From assembly GCA_033851545.1 (NCBI GenBank), contig JAWWOO010000095.1, forward strand, positions 3,990-67,989: a stretch of 64,000 nucleotides of DNA, read 5' to 3'. Made by a program: the position numbers and the translations under genes. Position 1 is the stretch's first letter. Every line of letters starts with the position of its first letter. The notes under the pieces are model-generated. The model ran no database searches and was not told the DNA's origin. It was given only the letters and a program-made list of their open reading frames with translations. Source of the DNA: JAWWOL01 sp033851545. GTDB taxonomy: Bacteria > Actinomycetota > Actinomycetes > JAWWOL01. This document shows, one piece after another, positions 23,028 to 31,905 of the stretch.

Positions 23028-24560
23028 TCAGGGGGTGACCGCCTTCGCGGTGTCCCACGGCGCCGGCTCAGTGGCCGGAGCGGAGCCGGCACCGGGGCGT
23101 ACCAGCACCAGCACGGCCACCCCGGCCAGGATGCCGATCGCTCCCGCGACCAGGAACGCGGCGTCGAGCCCAGAGGCGAACGCTCCCCGGAAATCGCTGA
23201 GCAGCTGGGCCCGCGAGGCCGCCGGCGCCCTGCTGATCAGGACGTGGGCCTGTCCACCGGCGAGGGTGCTGGCGAGCGCGGAGGCACCGTCCACGCCCTT
23301 TGCGGACAGGCTGTGCGCAGCCCTGGCGGTGAAGACGCTGCCGAGGATGGCAATGCCGAGCGCGAAGCCGAGCTGCCGGGCGGTGTTGACGGCACCGGCG
23401 GCCATCCCGCCTCGCTGCGGGGTCACCGCGGCCATCGCCGAGGAGCTGAGCGTCGGCGTCGCCAGCCCCACGCCGACGCCGCAGATGGTGAAGCCGGCCA
23501 CCAGCGCCGGCCAGCTCGAGCCGGAGTGGACCAGCAGCCCGGACAGCACGCCGCCGACACCGATGAGGATCAGCCCACCACCGATGATCGGTCCGGGCGA
23601 CGTGCCGTGCAGGAACCGGCCGATCCCGGCCGAGACCAGGAAGGCCGCGGCGGACAACGGCAGACCGGTCAGTCCGGCCTCGATCGGCGAGAGTCCGAGC
23701 AGCGACTGCAGCCAGATGGAGGTGTAGGTGAAGACGGCGAACGCTGCGAAGTTGATCAGCAGGGCGGCGATCATGATGCCGACGAACGAGCGGCTGCGGA
23801 ACAGGCCGAGGTCGAGCAGGGCGTGATCGCTGCGCAGCTCGGCGAGGACGAAGGAGATCACCGCTATCACGGACAGGAGCAGCAGGGCGATGACCGGCCC
23901 GGAGATCCAGCCGTCGTCGCTGGCCCGAATCGCGGCGAAGGTCAACGCCCCGGCCGCCGCGGTGAACGTGACCATGCCGGGGAGGTCGACCCGTTGCCGG
24001 CTGGTCGGGCGATCACCGGAGAGCACCGCCAGCGAGAGCAGGACTGCCGCGACGCTGAACGGCAGGTTGACGAAGAAGATCCAGCGCCAGGACAGGCCCT
24101 GCGTCAGCACTCCGCCGACGATCGGGCCCAGCGCGGCGGACGCGCCGGAGACGGCGCCCCACATCCCGTACGCGATGCCCCGGTCCCTGCCGCTGTAGGA
24201 GCTGTTCAGCAGGGCGAACGTGGTGGCGAACATCGCAGCGGCGCCGAGGCCCTGGACGGCGCGAGCCGCGATCAGCGTGCCGACGTTCGGGGAGATGCCG
24301 CACACCAGGGAGGACACCGCGAACAAGCTCAGACCGGCGATGTAGGCCCGGCGGTGCCCGACGATGTCGCTGAACGAGCCGACGCCCATCAGCAGGGCGG
24401 CAAGGGTCAGGGCGTAGGCGTCGACGACCCACTGCAGCGCGGAGAACGACGTGCCCAGGTCCTCCGCCATCTTGGGCAGGGCCACATTCACGATCGTGAC
24501 GTCGACCAGCAGCATGAACGTGCCCAGGCAGATCGTGACGAGCGGCCACCACTTGCGCAT
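23028..24560 (-). CDS. MFS drug efflux transporter, DHA2 (EmrB/QacA) family
   Basis: The 510-residue membrane protein is predicted to have fourteen transmembrane helices, the hallmark of the DHA2 class. Family motifs include LLVDVTIVNVALPKMAEDL near residues 17-35, LQWVVDAYALTLA near 43, a motif A variant GSFSDIVGHRRAYI near 61, and GPIVGGVLTQGLSWRWIFFVNLP near 146-168. It should export lipophilic compounds or antibiotics using the proton gradient. No TetR-type regulator is adjacent. The ATG start has GGGAG about 8 nt upstream. It is 78 bp downstream of the deacetylase gene on the same strand. Confidence 0.9.
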   Translation of the reverse strand: MRKWWPLVTICLGTFMLLVDVTIVNVALPKMAEDLGTSFSALQWVVDAYALTLAALLMGVGSFSDIVGHRRAYIAGLSLFAVSSLVCGISPNVGTLIAARAVQGLGAAAMFATTFALLNSSYSGRDRGIAYGMWGAVSGASAALGPIVGGVLTQGLSWRWIFFVNLPFSVAAVLLSLAVLSGDRPTSRQRVDLPGMVTFTAAAGALTFAAIRASDDGWISGPVIALLLLSVIAVISFVLAELRSDHALLDLGLFRSRSFVGIMIAALLINFAAFAVFTYTSIWLQSLLGLSPIEAGLTGLPLSAAAFLVSAGIGRFLHGTSPGPIIGGGLILIGVGGVLSGLLVHSGSSWPALVAGFTICGVGVGLATPTLSSSAMAAVTPQRGGMAAGAVNTARQLGFALGIAILGSVFTARAAHSLSAKGVDGASALASTLAGGQAHVLISRAPAASRAQLLSDFRGAFASGLDAAFLVAGAIGILAGVAVLVLVRPGAGSAPATEPAPWDTAKAVTP

Positions 24561-24638
24561 CCGAGTGCTCCCAACGTCGACCCGCTGACCAACGCGTCCA
24601 TCGTGCCCCGGGGCACCGACAGTTTCCCTCGTCGGGGG

Positions 24639-25757
24639 TCAGTACGGCTGCGCCATCGCCTTCCACTTGGCGCCTACCGTGATCGTGGAGGACTTCGGGT
24701 ACGAGACGTGCGACGGGTCGCCGTCGGAGACGTAGAGCGACGACGGGTTGGCGACCAGCTGGGGCAACCAGTAGCTCGAGATGTACGGCCGGTCGGCCGC
24801 CTTGGCGTCGGCCTGGTTCTGGGCCCGGATCCGCGGGACGTACAGCGGGTCGAACGCCGCGTTGTACGGCGAGTGCGCGGGGTTGGCGCCCACGGCGAAG
24901 ACACCGGCGAAGGTGTACGACCTGCCGCCCGAGCTCCCCACGTGGGCGAGCACCCGGGTCTTCGGGATCGCGCCGAACGGCAGCGCGAACGTGGTGACCT
25001 TGGCCTCGGGATCGGCCTTCACGATCATGGCGACGTTGCCGGCGATCTCCGACTGCACCCTGGCGTCGGTCGCCGTGCGCAGGTTGGTGTGGTCGACCGT
25101 GTGGTCGCCGACCTCGTCACCGTGCGCCGTGAGGTAGGCCAGCACCTGCTCGCCCGCCGTGGTCCCGAACGGCGCCGCATTGACGTAGAACGTCGCAACT
25201 GCCGGGAAGTCCGGGTGGGTCGCGGCGAAGGCCTGCATCAGCGCCAGCGCGGTGCCGGGCTTGGGCTTGCCGTCTGCACCGAGCGCGAACTGGCTCACCG
25301 TCCCGTCGTCGAAGGTGAACACCACCGGATGCTTGCCGGCCGGGATGTCGATCTTGCCGGCGACGAAGTCGGCAGCCGTGATCGGCACGAACCCGTGCTT
25401 CTGGAGATAGGTCAGGTCGGCGGTGAAGTCGCTCGGCCTGCGGTCGTAGTCGCTGGTCGGGTGAGCGGTCAGCTTGTGGTACATCAGCACCGGCACCTTG
25501 CCGAGCTCGTTCGCGTGCACGCTGGCCGGGGCCGGCGGCGGGGTCGTCGGCGTCTGCGAGATCACCGGCTTGGCCGTCGTCGGAGTGACCGTCTTGGTGC
25601 TGCTCGCCGCAGCGGGTGTCGACGTGGCGGACGTGGTCGTGCCGGACGCCGCCGCTCCCTTGCCCGACGACGTGCAGGCACTGCACGCGAGCGCAACCGC
25701 ACCCGCCAGGGCTGTGGCAACGCGGACGTGGTGCAGGGCGGAGGTACGACTCGGCAT
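24639..25757 (-). CDS. Polysaccharide deacetylase family lipoprotein (NodB-like)
   Basis: The 372-residue protein has an N-terminal signal with cysteines at about 25 and 28 that could be lipidated, then a Ser/Thr/Pro-rich linker (about 30-80), then a NodB-homology domain. The domain shows VPVLMYHKL near 88, the metal-binding TFDDGT near 149 and HTVDHTNL near 218. It would remove acetyl groups from a surface or secreted polysaccharide. It diverges from another surface lipoprotein gene at 25965, which suggests a joint envelope or exopolysaccharide function. Confidence 0.85.
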   Translation of the reverse strand: MPSRTSALHHVRVATALAGAVALACSACTSSGKGAAASGTTTSATSTPAAASSTKTVTPTTAKPVISQTPTTPPPAPASVHANELGKVPVLMYHKLTAHPTSDYDRRPSDFTADLTYLQKHGFVPITAADFVAGKIDIPAGKHPVVFTFDDGTVSQFALGADGKPKPGTALALMQAFAATHPDFPAVATFYVNAAPFGTTAGEQVLAYLTAHGDEVGDHTVDHTNLRTATDARVQSEIAGNVAMIVKADPEAKVTTFALPFGAIPKTRVLAHVGSSGGRSYTFAGVFAVGANPAHSPYNAAFDPLYVPRIRAQNQADAKAADRPYISSYWLPQLVANPSSLYVSDGDPSHVSYPKSSTITVGAKWKAMAQPY

Positions 25758-25964
25758 GCGGTTCCCAGTCTGCGCGGCTGATGTCGGATTTCCGCCTACG
25801 GATCAGGCGAAGTGCTCACGCTACCGGTCGACGTCGGCTGCCGGTGTCACGCGCCGTGAGGTTTCGATGAGTCCACCGCCGCGCCGGACAACGGACACAC
25901 AGCTTGCTGAAATGCTTCTACGCTGGCCCGGCTGCTTGACCCGTACGACCGTTTGAGGAGATCC

Positions 25965-27266
25965 GTGCCCTTCCCCACAGCAGGCAAGTCCCCGCTCCGC
26001 CGCATCACCGTGGCCCCGGTCGCGGTTGCCGTCACAGCGGCCCTCACCCTGGCCGGCTGCGGGTCCGGCGGTGGCGCACACGCGATCAGCCCGACGACCA
26101 CGGCCAACCCGGCCGCCACATCAACCAGCCAACCGTCGACCGGCCAGCCGGCCACCAGCGCGGCCGCCACGACCTCGTCAGCGCCCAGTGCGACCTCATC
26201 GGCGCCCAGTGCGACCTCCGGCCCGCCATCGGTTGGACCGGCAACGTCCACCGGCCGGCCCGGTGGCGGCACGGGCGGCCCGCGCAAGCCGGTGCCGGTG
26301 ACCCGCGCCGTGCACATCACCGGCGCCGCCTGGGCGTACAAGCCCAAGCATGATGCGGTGATGGCGCTGCTCAAGGCACACCGGATCAACGCGATCGAGG
26401 TCGACATCAAGGACGAGAGCGGACTGGTCAACTACGCCAGCAGCGTGCCCTTGGCCACGACGGTCGGAGCGGTCGACAAGCAGTACGACGTCAAGAAGAT
26501 GCTCGCCGAGATCCACGCCGCCGGCGGCCGGGTGATCGGCCGCGAGGTCGCCTTCAACGACCCCAAGCTCGCCAAGTGGGCCTGGCTCAACGGCCACAGG
26601 GACGAGGTGCTGCAGACCACGGCCCACCAGCCCTGGCAGGGCTCGTACGGTGCCTACGCGTTCACCAACTTCGCAAACACCGACGTCCAGAACTACAACA
26701 TCGACCTTGCCGTCGAGGCGGCCAAGCTGGGCTTCGACGACGTGCTCTACGACTACGTCCGCCGGCCCGACGGCAAGCTCTCGGCCATGTACATCCCCGG
26801 CCTGACAGGCACTCCCGAGCAGGGCGTCGCGTCGTTCGTCGCGAACACCCGCAAGGCCTTCACCCAGGCCGGCGTCTCGACGTTCATCGGCGCCTCGGTG
26901 TTCGGGATCGCCGCGACCCGGCCCAAGGAGATCGCCCAGGACATCGCCCTGATGGCGCCCTACCTCGACTACGTCGCGCCGATGGTCTACCCGTCACACT
27001 GGGGCAACGACGAGTACGGGCTGCACAACCCGGTCGCCGAGCCGTACAAGATCGTGCAGCGCTCCCTGGTGGACTTCCAGAAGAAGGTCAAGGGCACCAG
27101 CGCCACCGTCGTGCCCTGGCTGCAGGCGTTCTCCCTCGGCGGTGTCACCTATGGGCCGACACAGGTACTGGCCCAGGAGAAGGCCGCGCACGACGACGGC
27201 CTGGACGGTTTCCTGCTCTGGAACGCCGGCGCCAACTACGTTGCGGCGGACCTGCCGACGATGTAG
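25965..27266 (+). CDS. DUF4015 putative glycosyl hydrolase lipoprotein
   Basis: The 433-residue protein has a lipoprotein signal (LTLAGC, Cys about 27), a long Ser/Thr/Ala/Pro linker (about 30-105), and a TIM-barrel-like DUF4015 domain. The domain shows NAIEVDIKDESG near 142, FDDVLYDYVRRPDG near 260, and DYVAPMVYPSHW near 335. DUF4015 proteins are predicted glycosidases acting on extracellular polysaccharide; acidic residues in these motifs are candidate catalysts. The GTG at 25965 is chosen because GAGGAG is 3 nt upstream; a TTG 12 nt earlier is in frame but overlaps that site. The linker contains two near-identical 21-bp units (26181-26218). Confidence 0.85.
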   Translation: MPFPTAGKSPLRRITVAPVAVAVTAALTLAGCGSGGGAHAISPTTTANPAATSTSQPSTGQPATSAAATTSSAPSATSSAPSATSGPPSVGPATSTGRPGGGTGGPRKPVPVTRAVHITGAAWAYKPKHDAVMALLKAHRINAIEVDIKDESGLVNYASSVPLATTVGAVDKQYDVKKMLAEIHAAGGRVIGREVAFNDPKLAKWAWLNGHRDEVLQTTAHQPWQGSYGAYAFTNFANTDVQNYNIDLAVEAAKLGFDDVLYDYVRRPDGKLSAMYIPGLTGTPEQGVASFVANTRKAFTQAGVSTFIGASVFGIAATRPKEIAQDIALMAPYLDYVAPMVYPSHWGNDEYGLHNPVAEPYKIVQRSLVDFQKKVKGTSATVVPWLQAFSLGGVTYGPTQVLAQEKAAHDDGLDGFLLWNAGANYVAADLPTM

Positions 27267-27370
27267 GCCTGCGCCGATCGGCCCAGCCGCGCTACGCCAC
27301 CCGGACGGAGCACACAGTCTCCCCCGGCCGTCGCCGATGATCAGGTGACGGCCGACGGCTAGGGAGAGAC

Positions 27371-28669
27371 GTGACCGCTACCTACGATCCGATCACGCTG
27401 ACGGACTACGCCACCGAGCTGATCTCCCTGCACGACGAGGACGGCCGTTTCCTGACGGCCTCGGCGGTGAGCCGCGACGTGCTCGGCGCCCCGGCTGAGG
27501 ACCTGGTCGGCAGGCGGCTGTCCGACCTGGTGCACCCCGAGGACGCCCGCGCGCTGGAGACTGCCTTCGGCGGCGTGCCCGGCGAGCCACGGCTGGGCGC
27601 TGTGACCGCAACCTGCCGGTTACGGCATGGGGACGGCTACTGGGCCTGGACCGAGATCACCGTACGCCCGGCGCCCGGCGCTCTTGACCGCTCGACGATC
27701 GTCTCCATCCGTGGGGCCGCCGAGCTGGTCGCCGCGCGGCAGTCCGCGGCATGGGCCGAGCAGACCGTGCGGCAGATCTTCGACCACGCGCCGACGGGCA
27801 TGGCGATCATCGGCCTGGATGGCCGGGTCGAGCGGGTCAACCCGGCGTTCTGCGCACTGCTCGACACCTCCGGCGACCAGCTGGTGGGCCGTACCGTCGC
27901 CGGTTTCTCCGACGGCGGCGACTCCCCCGCCGACCGGTTCGCCCTCGCCGAGCTGGCCTGCGGGCGGATCGACCAGGTGACCGGTACGCAGTCGTTCCTG
28001 CGGGCGGACGGCGCCCCGGTCACCGTCACGACCCGCCGGTCGATCGGGCAGTCCACCACCGGTCGCCAGCACGTGATCCTGCACGTCCTCGCCGTACGGG
28101 ACGCCGCCGTGGCGCAGGTCGGCCCCCTCGCCCGCGTACCGGAGCAGAGTGGACCGGCGCCGGCTCGCCCGGGTCAGCCGCGTACGGATCCCCGGGCGAC
28201 CACGGAGGGGGTGACCGGCCTGACCAGCCGTCCGCTGCTGCTGGACCGGCTGAACCTTGCCGTGAACCGGACGGAGCGGCAGACGCACTTCCTGGTGATG
28301 TTCTTCGTCGACGTCGACGGGGCCGCCCGGATCCTGGACAAGCATGGCCGCCGCGCGTTGGACGGAGTGCTGACCTCGACCGCGAACCGGCTGCGGTCGA
28401 CGCTGCGGACGGAGGACACCGTGGCTCGCTTCGGCGACCGTGGCTTCGTGGTGCTCTGCCCCGTCGTGGCGAACAGCGCAGACGTGGTGGCGATCCGGCA
28501 GCGGATGGCGAAGGCGATCTCCGACGGTCCGATCCTGGTCGACGGGCGAAAGTTCAAGGTCTCCGGCAGCGTCGGGGCCGCCCTGGTCGGGCCGGGTGAG
28601 GTGTGCGTCCCGGACGAGCTGCTGGAGCGGGCCGACCAGGCGATGGCTGCGGGACAGCCGCGCCGCTGA
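27371..28669 (+). CDS. PAS-PAS-degenerate GGDEF sensory protein
   Basis: The 432-residue cytoplasmic protein has two PAS domains (about 12-110 and 130-240) and a C-terminal GGDEF-type domain (about 275-430). The signature that should read GG(D/E)EF is FGDRGF near residue 355, so catalytic glycine and acidic positions are altered and diguanylate cyclase activity is unlikely. The FFVDVDGAARILDKHGRRALDGVL segment keeps the overall fold. Such proteins can bind GTP or c-di-GMP or act as protein-protein signalling platforms. The GTG start at 27371 has GGGAGAG upstream. It converges on polA with a 4-bp gap. Confidence 0.85.
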   Translation: MTATYDPITLTDYATELISLHDEDGRFLTASAVSRDVLGAPAEDLVGRRLSDLVHPEDARALETAFGGVPGEPRLGAVTATCRLRHGDGYWAWTEITVRPAPGALDRSTIVSIRGAAELVAARQSAAWAEQTVRQIFDHAPTGMAIIGLDGRVERVNPAFCALLDTSGDQLVGRTVAGFSDGGDSPADRFALAELACGRIDQVTGTQSFLRADGAPVTVTTRRSIGQSTTGRQHVILHVLAVRDAAVAQVGPLARVPEQSGPAPARPGQPRTDPRATTEGVTGLTSRPLLLDRLNLAVNRTERQTHFLVMFFVDVDGAARILDKHGRRALDGVLTSTANRLRSTLRTEDTVARFGDRGFVVLCPVVANSADVVAIRQRMAKAISDGPILVDGRKFKVSGSVGAALVGPGEVCVPDELLERADQAMAAGQPRR

Positions 28670-28673
28670 CCGC

Positions 28674-31403
28674 TCAGTGGCCGGCGTCGTCCCAGGTGCG
28701 GCCCGAGCCGACCGAGACGTCGAGCGGCACGGCCAGCTCGTAGGCGTTGCCCATCTGCTCGCGCACCAGGGCCTCGACGGCCGGCCGCTCTCCGTTCGCG
28801 ACCTCGAGCACGAGCTCGTCGTGGACCTGTAGCAACAGCCTGGACTGCAGACCGCCCTCCCTCAGCGCCTTGTCGACGCCCAGCATGGCCACCTTGATGA
28901 TGTCGGCGGCGGAGCCCTGGATCGGGGCGTTGAGCGCCATCCGCTCTGCCATCTGACGGCGCTGGCCGTTGTCGCTGACCAGGTCCGGCAGGTAGCGCCG
29001 CCGACCCAGAATCGTCTCGGTGTAGCCGTCCTTGCGGGCCACGTCGACCACGTCGCGGAGGTAGTCGCGCACGCCGCCGAACCGGTTGAAGTAGGTCTCC
29101 ATCTGCGCCTTGGCCTCGTCGGCGCTGATGTTGAGCTGCTGGGCGAGGCCGAACGCCGACAGCCCGTACGCGAGCCCGTAGCTCATGGCCTTGATCCGCC
29201 GGCGCAGCTCGGGGTCGACCCGCTCGACCGGGATGCCGAACGCGGTCGACGCGACGAAGGTGTGCAGGTCCTCGCCGGAGTTGAACGCCTCGAGCAGCCC
29301 CTCGTCGTGCGAGAGGTGGGCCATGATCCGCATCTCGATCTGGCTGTAGTCGGCGGTGAGCAGCGACTCGAAGCCCTCGCCGACCACGAAGGCCTTGCGG
29401 ATCTCGCGGCCCTCGGCGGTGCGGATCGGGATGTTCTGCAGGTTGGGGTCGGTGCTCGACAGCCGCCCGGTCGCGGCGACCATCTGGTTGAAGGTGGTGT
29501 GGACGCGGCCCTGCGGATCGACCATCGGCATCAGCGAGTCGACGATGCTCTTGAGCCGGGCGACGTCGCGGTGCCGCAGGAGGTGCTCGAGCAGCGGGTG
29601 GTCGCTCTGGACCTGCAGCCACTGCAGGGCGTCGGAGTCGGTGGTGTAGCCGGTCTTGATCTTCTTGGTCTTGGGCAGGCCGAGCTCGTCGAACAGGATC
29701 GCCTGCAGCTGCTTGGGCGAGCCGAGGTTGAACTCCCGGCCGACCACCGCGTAGGCGGACGCGGCGGCGTCCTTGACGCCGGCACCCAACCGGGCCTCGA
29801 GGTCGGCGAGATGCTCGAGGTCGGCGGCGATGCCGGTGCGCTCCATGCGGGCGAGCACGTCGACCAGTGGCAGCTCGACCTCGCGCAGCAGCCGGGTGCC
29901 GCCGCGCCGTTCGAGGTCGGCCTCGAGCGCCTCGGCCAGGTCGAGCACCGCATGCGCTCGGACCATGGCCGACTCGGCGACGTCGTCGTCCTCGTCGCCG
30001 TCGAAGGAGAGCTGGCCGTCGGCCGTGGCCTCGGCACGCAGCTCGCGGCGCAGGTAGCGCAGGGCCAGGTCGCCGAGGTCGAAGCTGCGCTGTCCCGGCA
30101 GCGCGAGGTAGGCGGCCAGCGCGGTGTCCTGGGCCAGGCCGTTGACCGGCCAGCCGTGGGCGGCGAAGGCGAGCAGCGGCCCCTTGGCGTCGTGGAGGAC
30201 CTTGGGCCGATCGGGGTCGGCCAACCACCCGGCCAACGCCTGCTCGTCGGACTCGGTCAGCTGGGTCGGGTCGACGTGGGCTGCTGCGCCGTCGGTCGCG
30301 GCCAGCGCGATGCCGGTCAGGATGCCGGTGCCCCGGCCCCACTGGCCGGTCACGGCGATGCCGACCCGGCCCTCGGTGCGGGCGTGCTCGTCCAGCCAGG
30401 ACGCCAGCTCGTCAGGGCCGATGCGGACACCGTCGACGTCGAAGCCCTGGTCGGCTTCGGGCTCGACCGACTGCAGCGTCGCGTACAACCGCTCGCGCAG
30501 GACCCGGAACTGCAACGTGTCGAAGAGCTGGTGCACCTGGTCGCGGTCCCATTGGCCGAGGTGCAGGTCGTGCGGCCCGACGTCGAGCGGCACGTCGCGC
30601 TGGAGCTCGGTGAGGGTCCGGTTGCGGACGACGTCGGCGAGGTGCTCGCGCAGTGCGTCGCCGGTCTTGCCCTTGACCTCGCCGACCCGGTCGACCAGCG
30701 CGTCCAGGGAGCCGAACTCGCGCACCCACTTGGCAGCGGTCTTCTCCCCGACGCCGGGGATGCCGGGCAGGTTGTCGCTGGGGTCGCCGCGCAGGGCGGC
30801 GTAGTCGGGATATTGAGCCGGCGTCAGGTCGTACTTCTTCTGCACCTGCTCGGGGGTGTAACGCACCATGTCGGAGATGCCCCGGACGGTGTAGAGCACG
30901 GTGACCCGGTCGTCGACCAGCTGGAAGGCGTCGCGGTCGCCAGTGACGATGAGCACGTCCATGCCCTCCGCAGCGCCCAGGGTGGCCAGCGTCGCGATGA
31001 CGTCATCGGCCTCGTAGCCGGCCACCGACACGGAAGGAATCGCCAGCGCCTCGAGAACTTCGTGGATCAGGCTCACCTGACCCTTGAAGTCCGACGGCGT
31101 CTCGTTCCGGGTGGCCTTGTAGGCCGGGTAGGCAGCGTGCCGGAACGTCGGTGCCGACAGGTCGAAGGCGACGGCGATGTGAGTCGGGGTCTCGTCGCGC
31201 AGGACGTTGATGAGCATCGCGGTGAACCCGTAGACAGCGTTGGTCGGCTGGCCCGTGGTGGTCGAGAAGTTCTCCACCGGCAGGGCGAAGAACGCGCGGT
31301 AGGCCAGCGAGTGACCGTCCAGCAACAGCAGCCGGCCCGGCTTGCCCTGGGGGGCCAGGCTCGGCTCGGACACGGTCAGCTCGTCGATCTGGAGGTTCGG
31401 CAC
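28674..31403 (-). CDS. polA: DNA polymerase I
   Basis: The 909-residue enzyme has an N-terminal 5'-3' flap exonuclease (about 20-310; LLLLDGHSLAYRAFFAL, YEADDVIATLA, GDRDAFQLV), a middle 3'-5' exonuclease-like domain (about 320-500) and a family A polymerase domain (about 510-909). Polymerase motif A is TADYSQIEMR, motif B RRRIKAMSYGLAYG, motif C LLQVHDELVLE. The usual DxE metal ligands of the proofreading domain are not visible, as in other actinobacteria, so proofreading is probably lost. The GTG at 31403 is supported by TACGAT 6 nt upstream; longer frames enter the divergent thioesterase gene. Confidence 0.96.
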   Translation of the reverse strand: MPNLQIDELTVSEPSLAPQGKPGRLLLLDGHSLAYRAFFALPVENFSTTTGQPTNAVYGFTAMLINVLRDETPTHIAVAFDLSAPTFRHAAYPAYKATRNETPSDFKGQVSLIHEVLEALAIPSVSVAGYEADDVIATLATLGAAEGMDVLIVTGDRDAFQLVDDRVTVLYTVRGISDMVRYTPEQVQKKYDLTPAQYPDYAALRGDPSDNLPGIPGVGEKTAAKWVREFGSLDALVDRVGEVKGKTGDALREHLADVVRNRTLTELQRDVPLDVGPHDLHLGQWDRDQVHQLFDTLQFRVLRERLYATLQSVEPEADQGFDVDGVRIGPDELASWLDEHARTEGRVGIAVTGQWGRGTGILTGIALAATDGAAAHVDPTQLTESDEQALAGWLADPDRPKVLHDAKGPLLAFAAHGWPVNGLAQDTALAAYLALPGQRSFDLGDLALRYLRRELRAEATADGQLSFDGDEDDDVAESAMVRAHAVLDLAEALEADLERRGGTRLLREVELPLVDVLARMERTGIAADLEHLADLEARLGAGVKDAAASAYAVVGREFNLGSPKQLQAILFDELGLPKTKKIKTGYTTDSDALQWLQVQSDHPLLEHLLRHRDVARLKSIVDSLMPMVDPQGRVHTTFNQMVAATGRLSSTDPNLQNIPIRTAEGREIRKAFVVGEGFESLLTADYSQIEMRIMAHLSHDEGLLEAFNSGEDLHTFVASTAFGIPVERVDPELRRRIKAMSYGLAYGLSAFGLAQQLNISADEAKAQMETYFNRFGGVRDYLRDVVDVARKDGYTETILGRRRYLPDLVSDNGQRRQMAERMALNAPIQGSAADIIKVAMLGVDKALREGGLQSRLLLQVHDELVLEVANGERPAVEALVREQMGNAYELAVPLDVSVGSGRTWDDAGH

Positions 31404-31409
31404 CCCGCC

Positions 31410-31415
31410 ATCGTA
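31410..31415 (-). promoter_or_regulatory. Predicted -10 box (TACGAT) of the polA promoter
   Basis: On the minus strand TACGAT is followed by 6 nt (GGCGGG) and the GTG at 31403. This fixes the polA start where no ribosome-binding site is available. Confidence 0.5.
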
Positions 31416-31466
31416 GGGGTCGCTGCCGACACAATCGCGCGCGAGCACCGGCGGTGGCCGAGGACC

Positions 31467-31472
31467 TACGCT
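31467..31472 (+). promoter_or_regulatory. Predicted -10 box (TACGCT) of the thioesterase gene
   Basis: TACGCT is followed by 7 nt and the ATG at 31480. It lies 51 bp from the divergent polA -10 box. Confidence 0.5.
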
Positions 31473-31479
31473 GTGCTTC

Positions 31480-31890
31480 ATGAGCGACGCCAAGCAGACC
31501 CCGTCGGACCCGCCGCTGACCCTCGGCGCCCTCGGCGAACGGATGGGCCTGCGCGTGCTCGAAGCCTCCCCCGACCGGGCCGTCGGCAGCCTGCCGGTCG
31601 AGGGCAACACCCAGCCGTACGGGGTCCTCCACGGCGGCGCGTCCTGCGTGTTGGCCGAGCAGCTCGGCTCGATCGCCGCAGCGCTCCATGCCGGCCCCGG
31701 CCGGGTCGCCCTGGGCGTCGAGCTCAACGCCAGCCATCACCGCGCCGTCGCCACCGGTCACATCACCGGGGTCGCCACCGCGATCACCCGGGGCGGCACG
31801 CTGGCCTCGTACGAGATCCTCATCAGCGACGACGATGGCCGCCGGGTCTGCACCGCGCGGCTCACCTGCGTGATCCGCGACGCCCGCTGA
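31480..31890 (+). CDS. Hotdog-fold thioesterase (PaaI/MenI-like)
   Basis: The 136-residue protein has the PaaI/YbdB signature: VEGNTQPYGVLHGGASCVLAE near residues 40-60, with the catalytic-type acidic residue in LAE and the HGG turn, followed by ASHHRAV near 86. It would hydrolyse an acyl-CoA (phenylacetyl-CoA-type, DHNA-CoA-type or other). It is single-domain, cytoplasmic, and divergent from polA, the usual actinobacterial position. Substrate cannot be assigned. Confidence 0.88.
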   Translation: MSDAKQTPSDPPLTLGALGERMGLRVLEASPDRAVGSLPVEGNTQPYGVLHGGASCVLAEQLGSIAAALHAGPGRVALGVELNASHHRAVATGHITGVATAITRGGTLASYEILISDDDGRRVCTARLTCVIRDAR

Positions 31891-31905
31891 GCGATCGATG
31901 GTCGG

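Noticed and set aside
22257..25781. Open frame of 1174 codons on the plus strand
   Set aside because: It crosses the methyltransferase in another frame and the antisense of the MFS and deacetylase genes. Low-complexity Arg/Gly/Asp composition marks it as a shadow.
25953..25964. TTG at 25953 as the start of the DUF4015 lipoprotein
   Set aside because: The TTG overlaps the GAGGAG ribosome-binding site that serves the GTG at 25965; the GTG also gives a normal lipoprotein signal.
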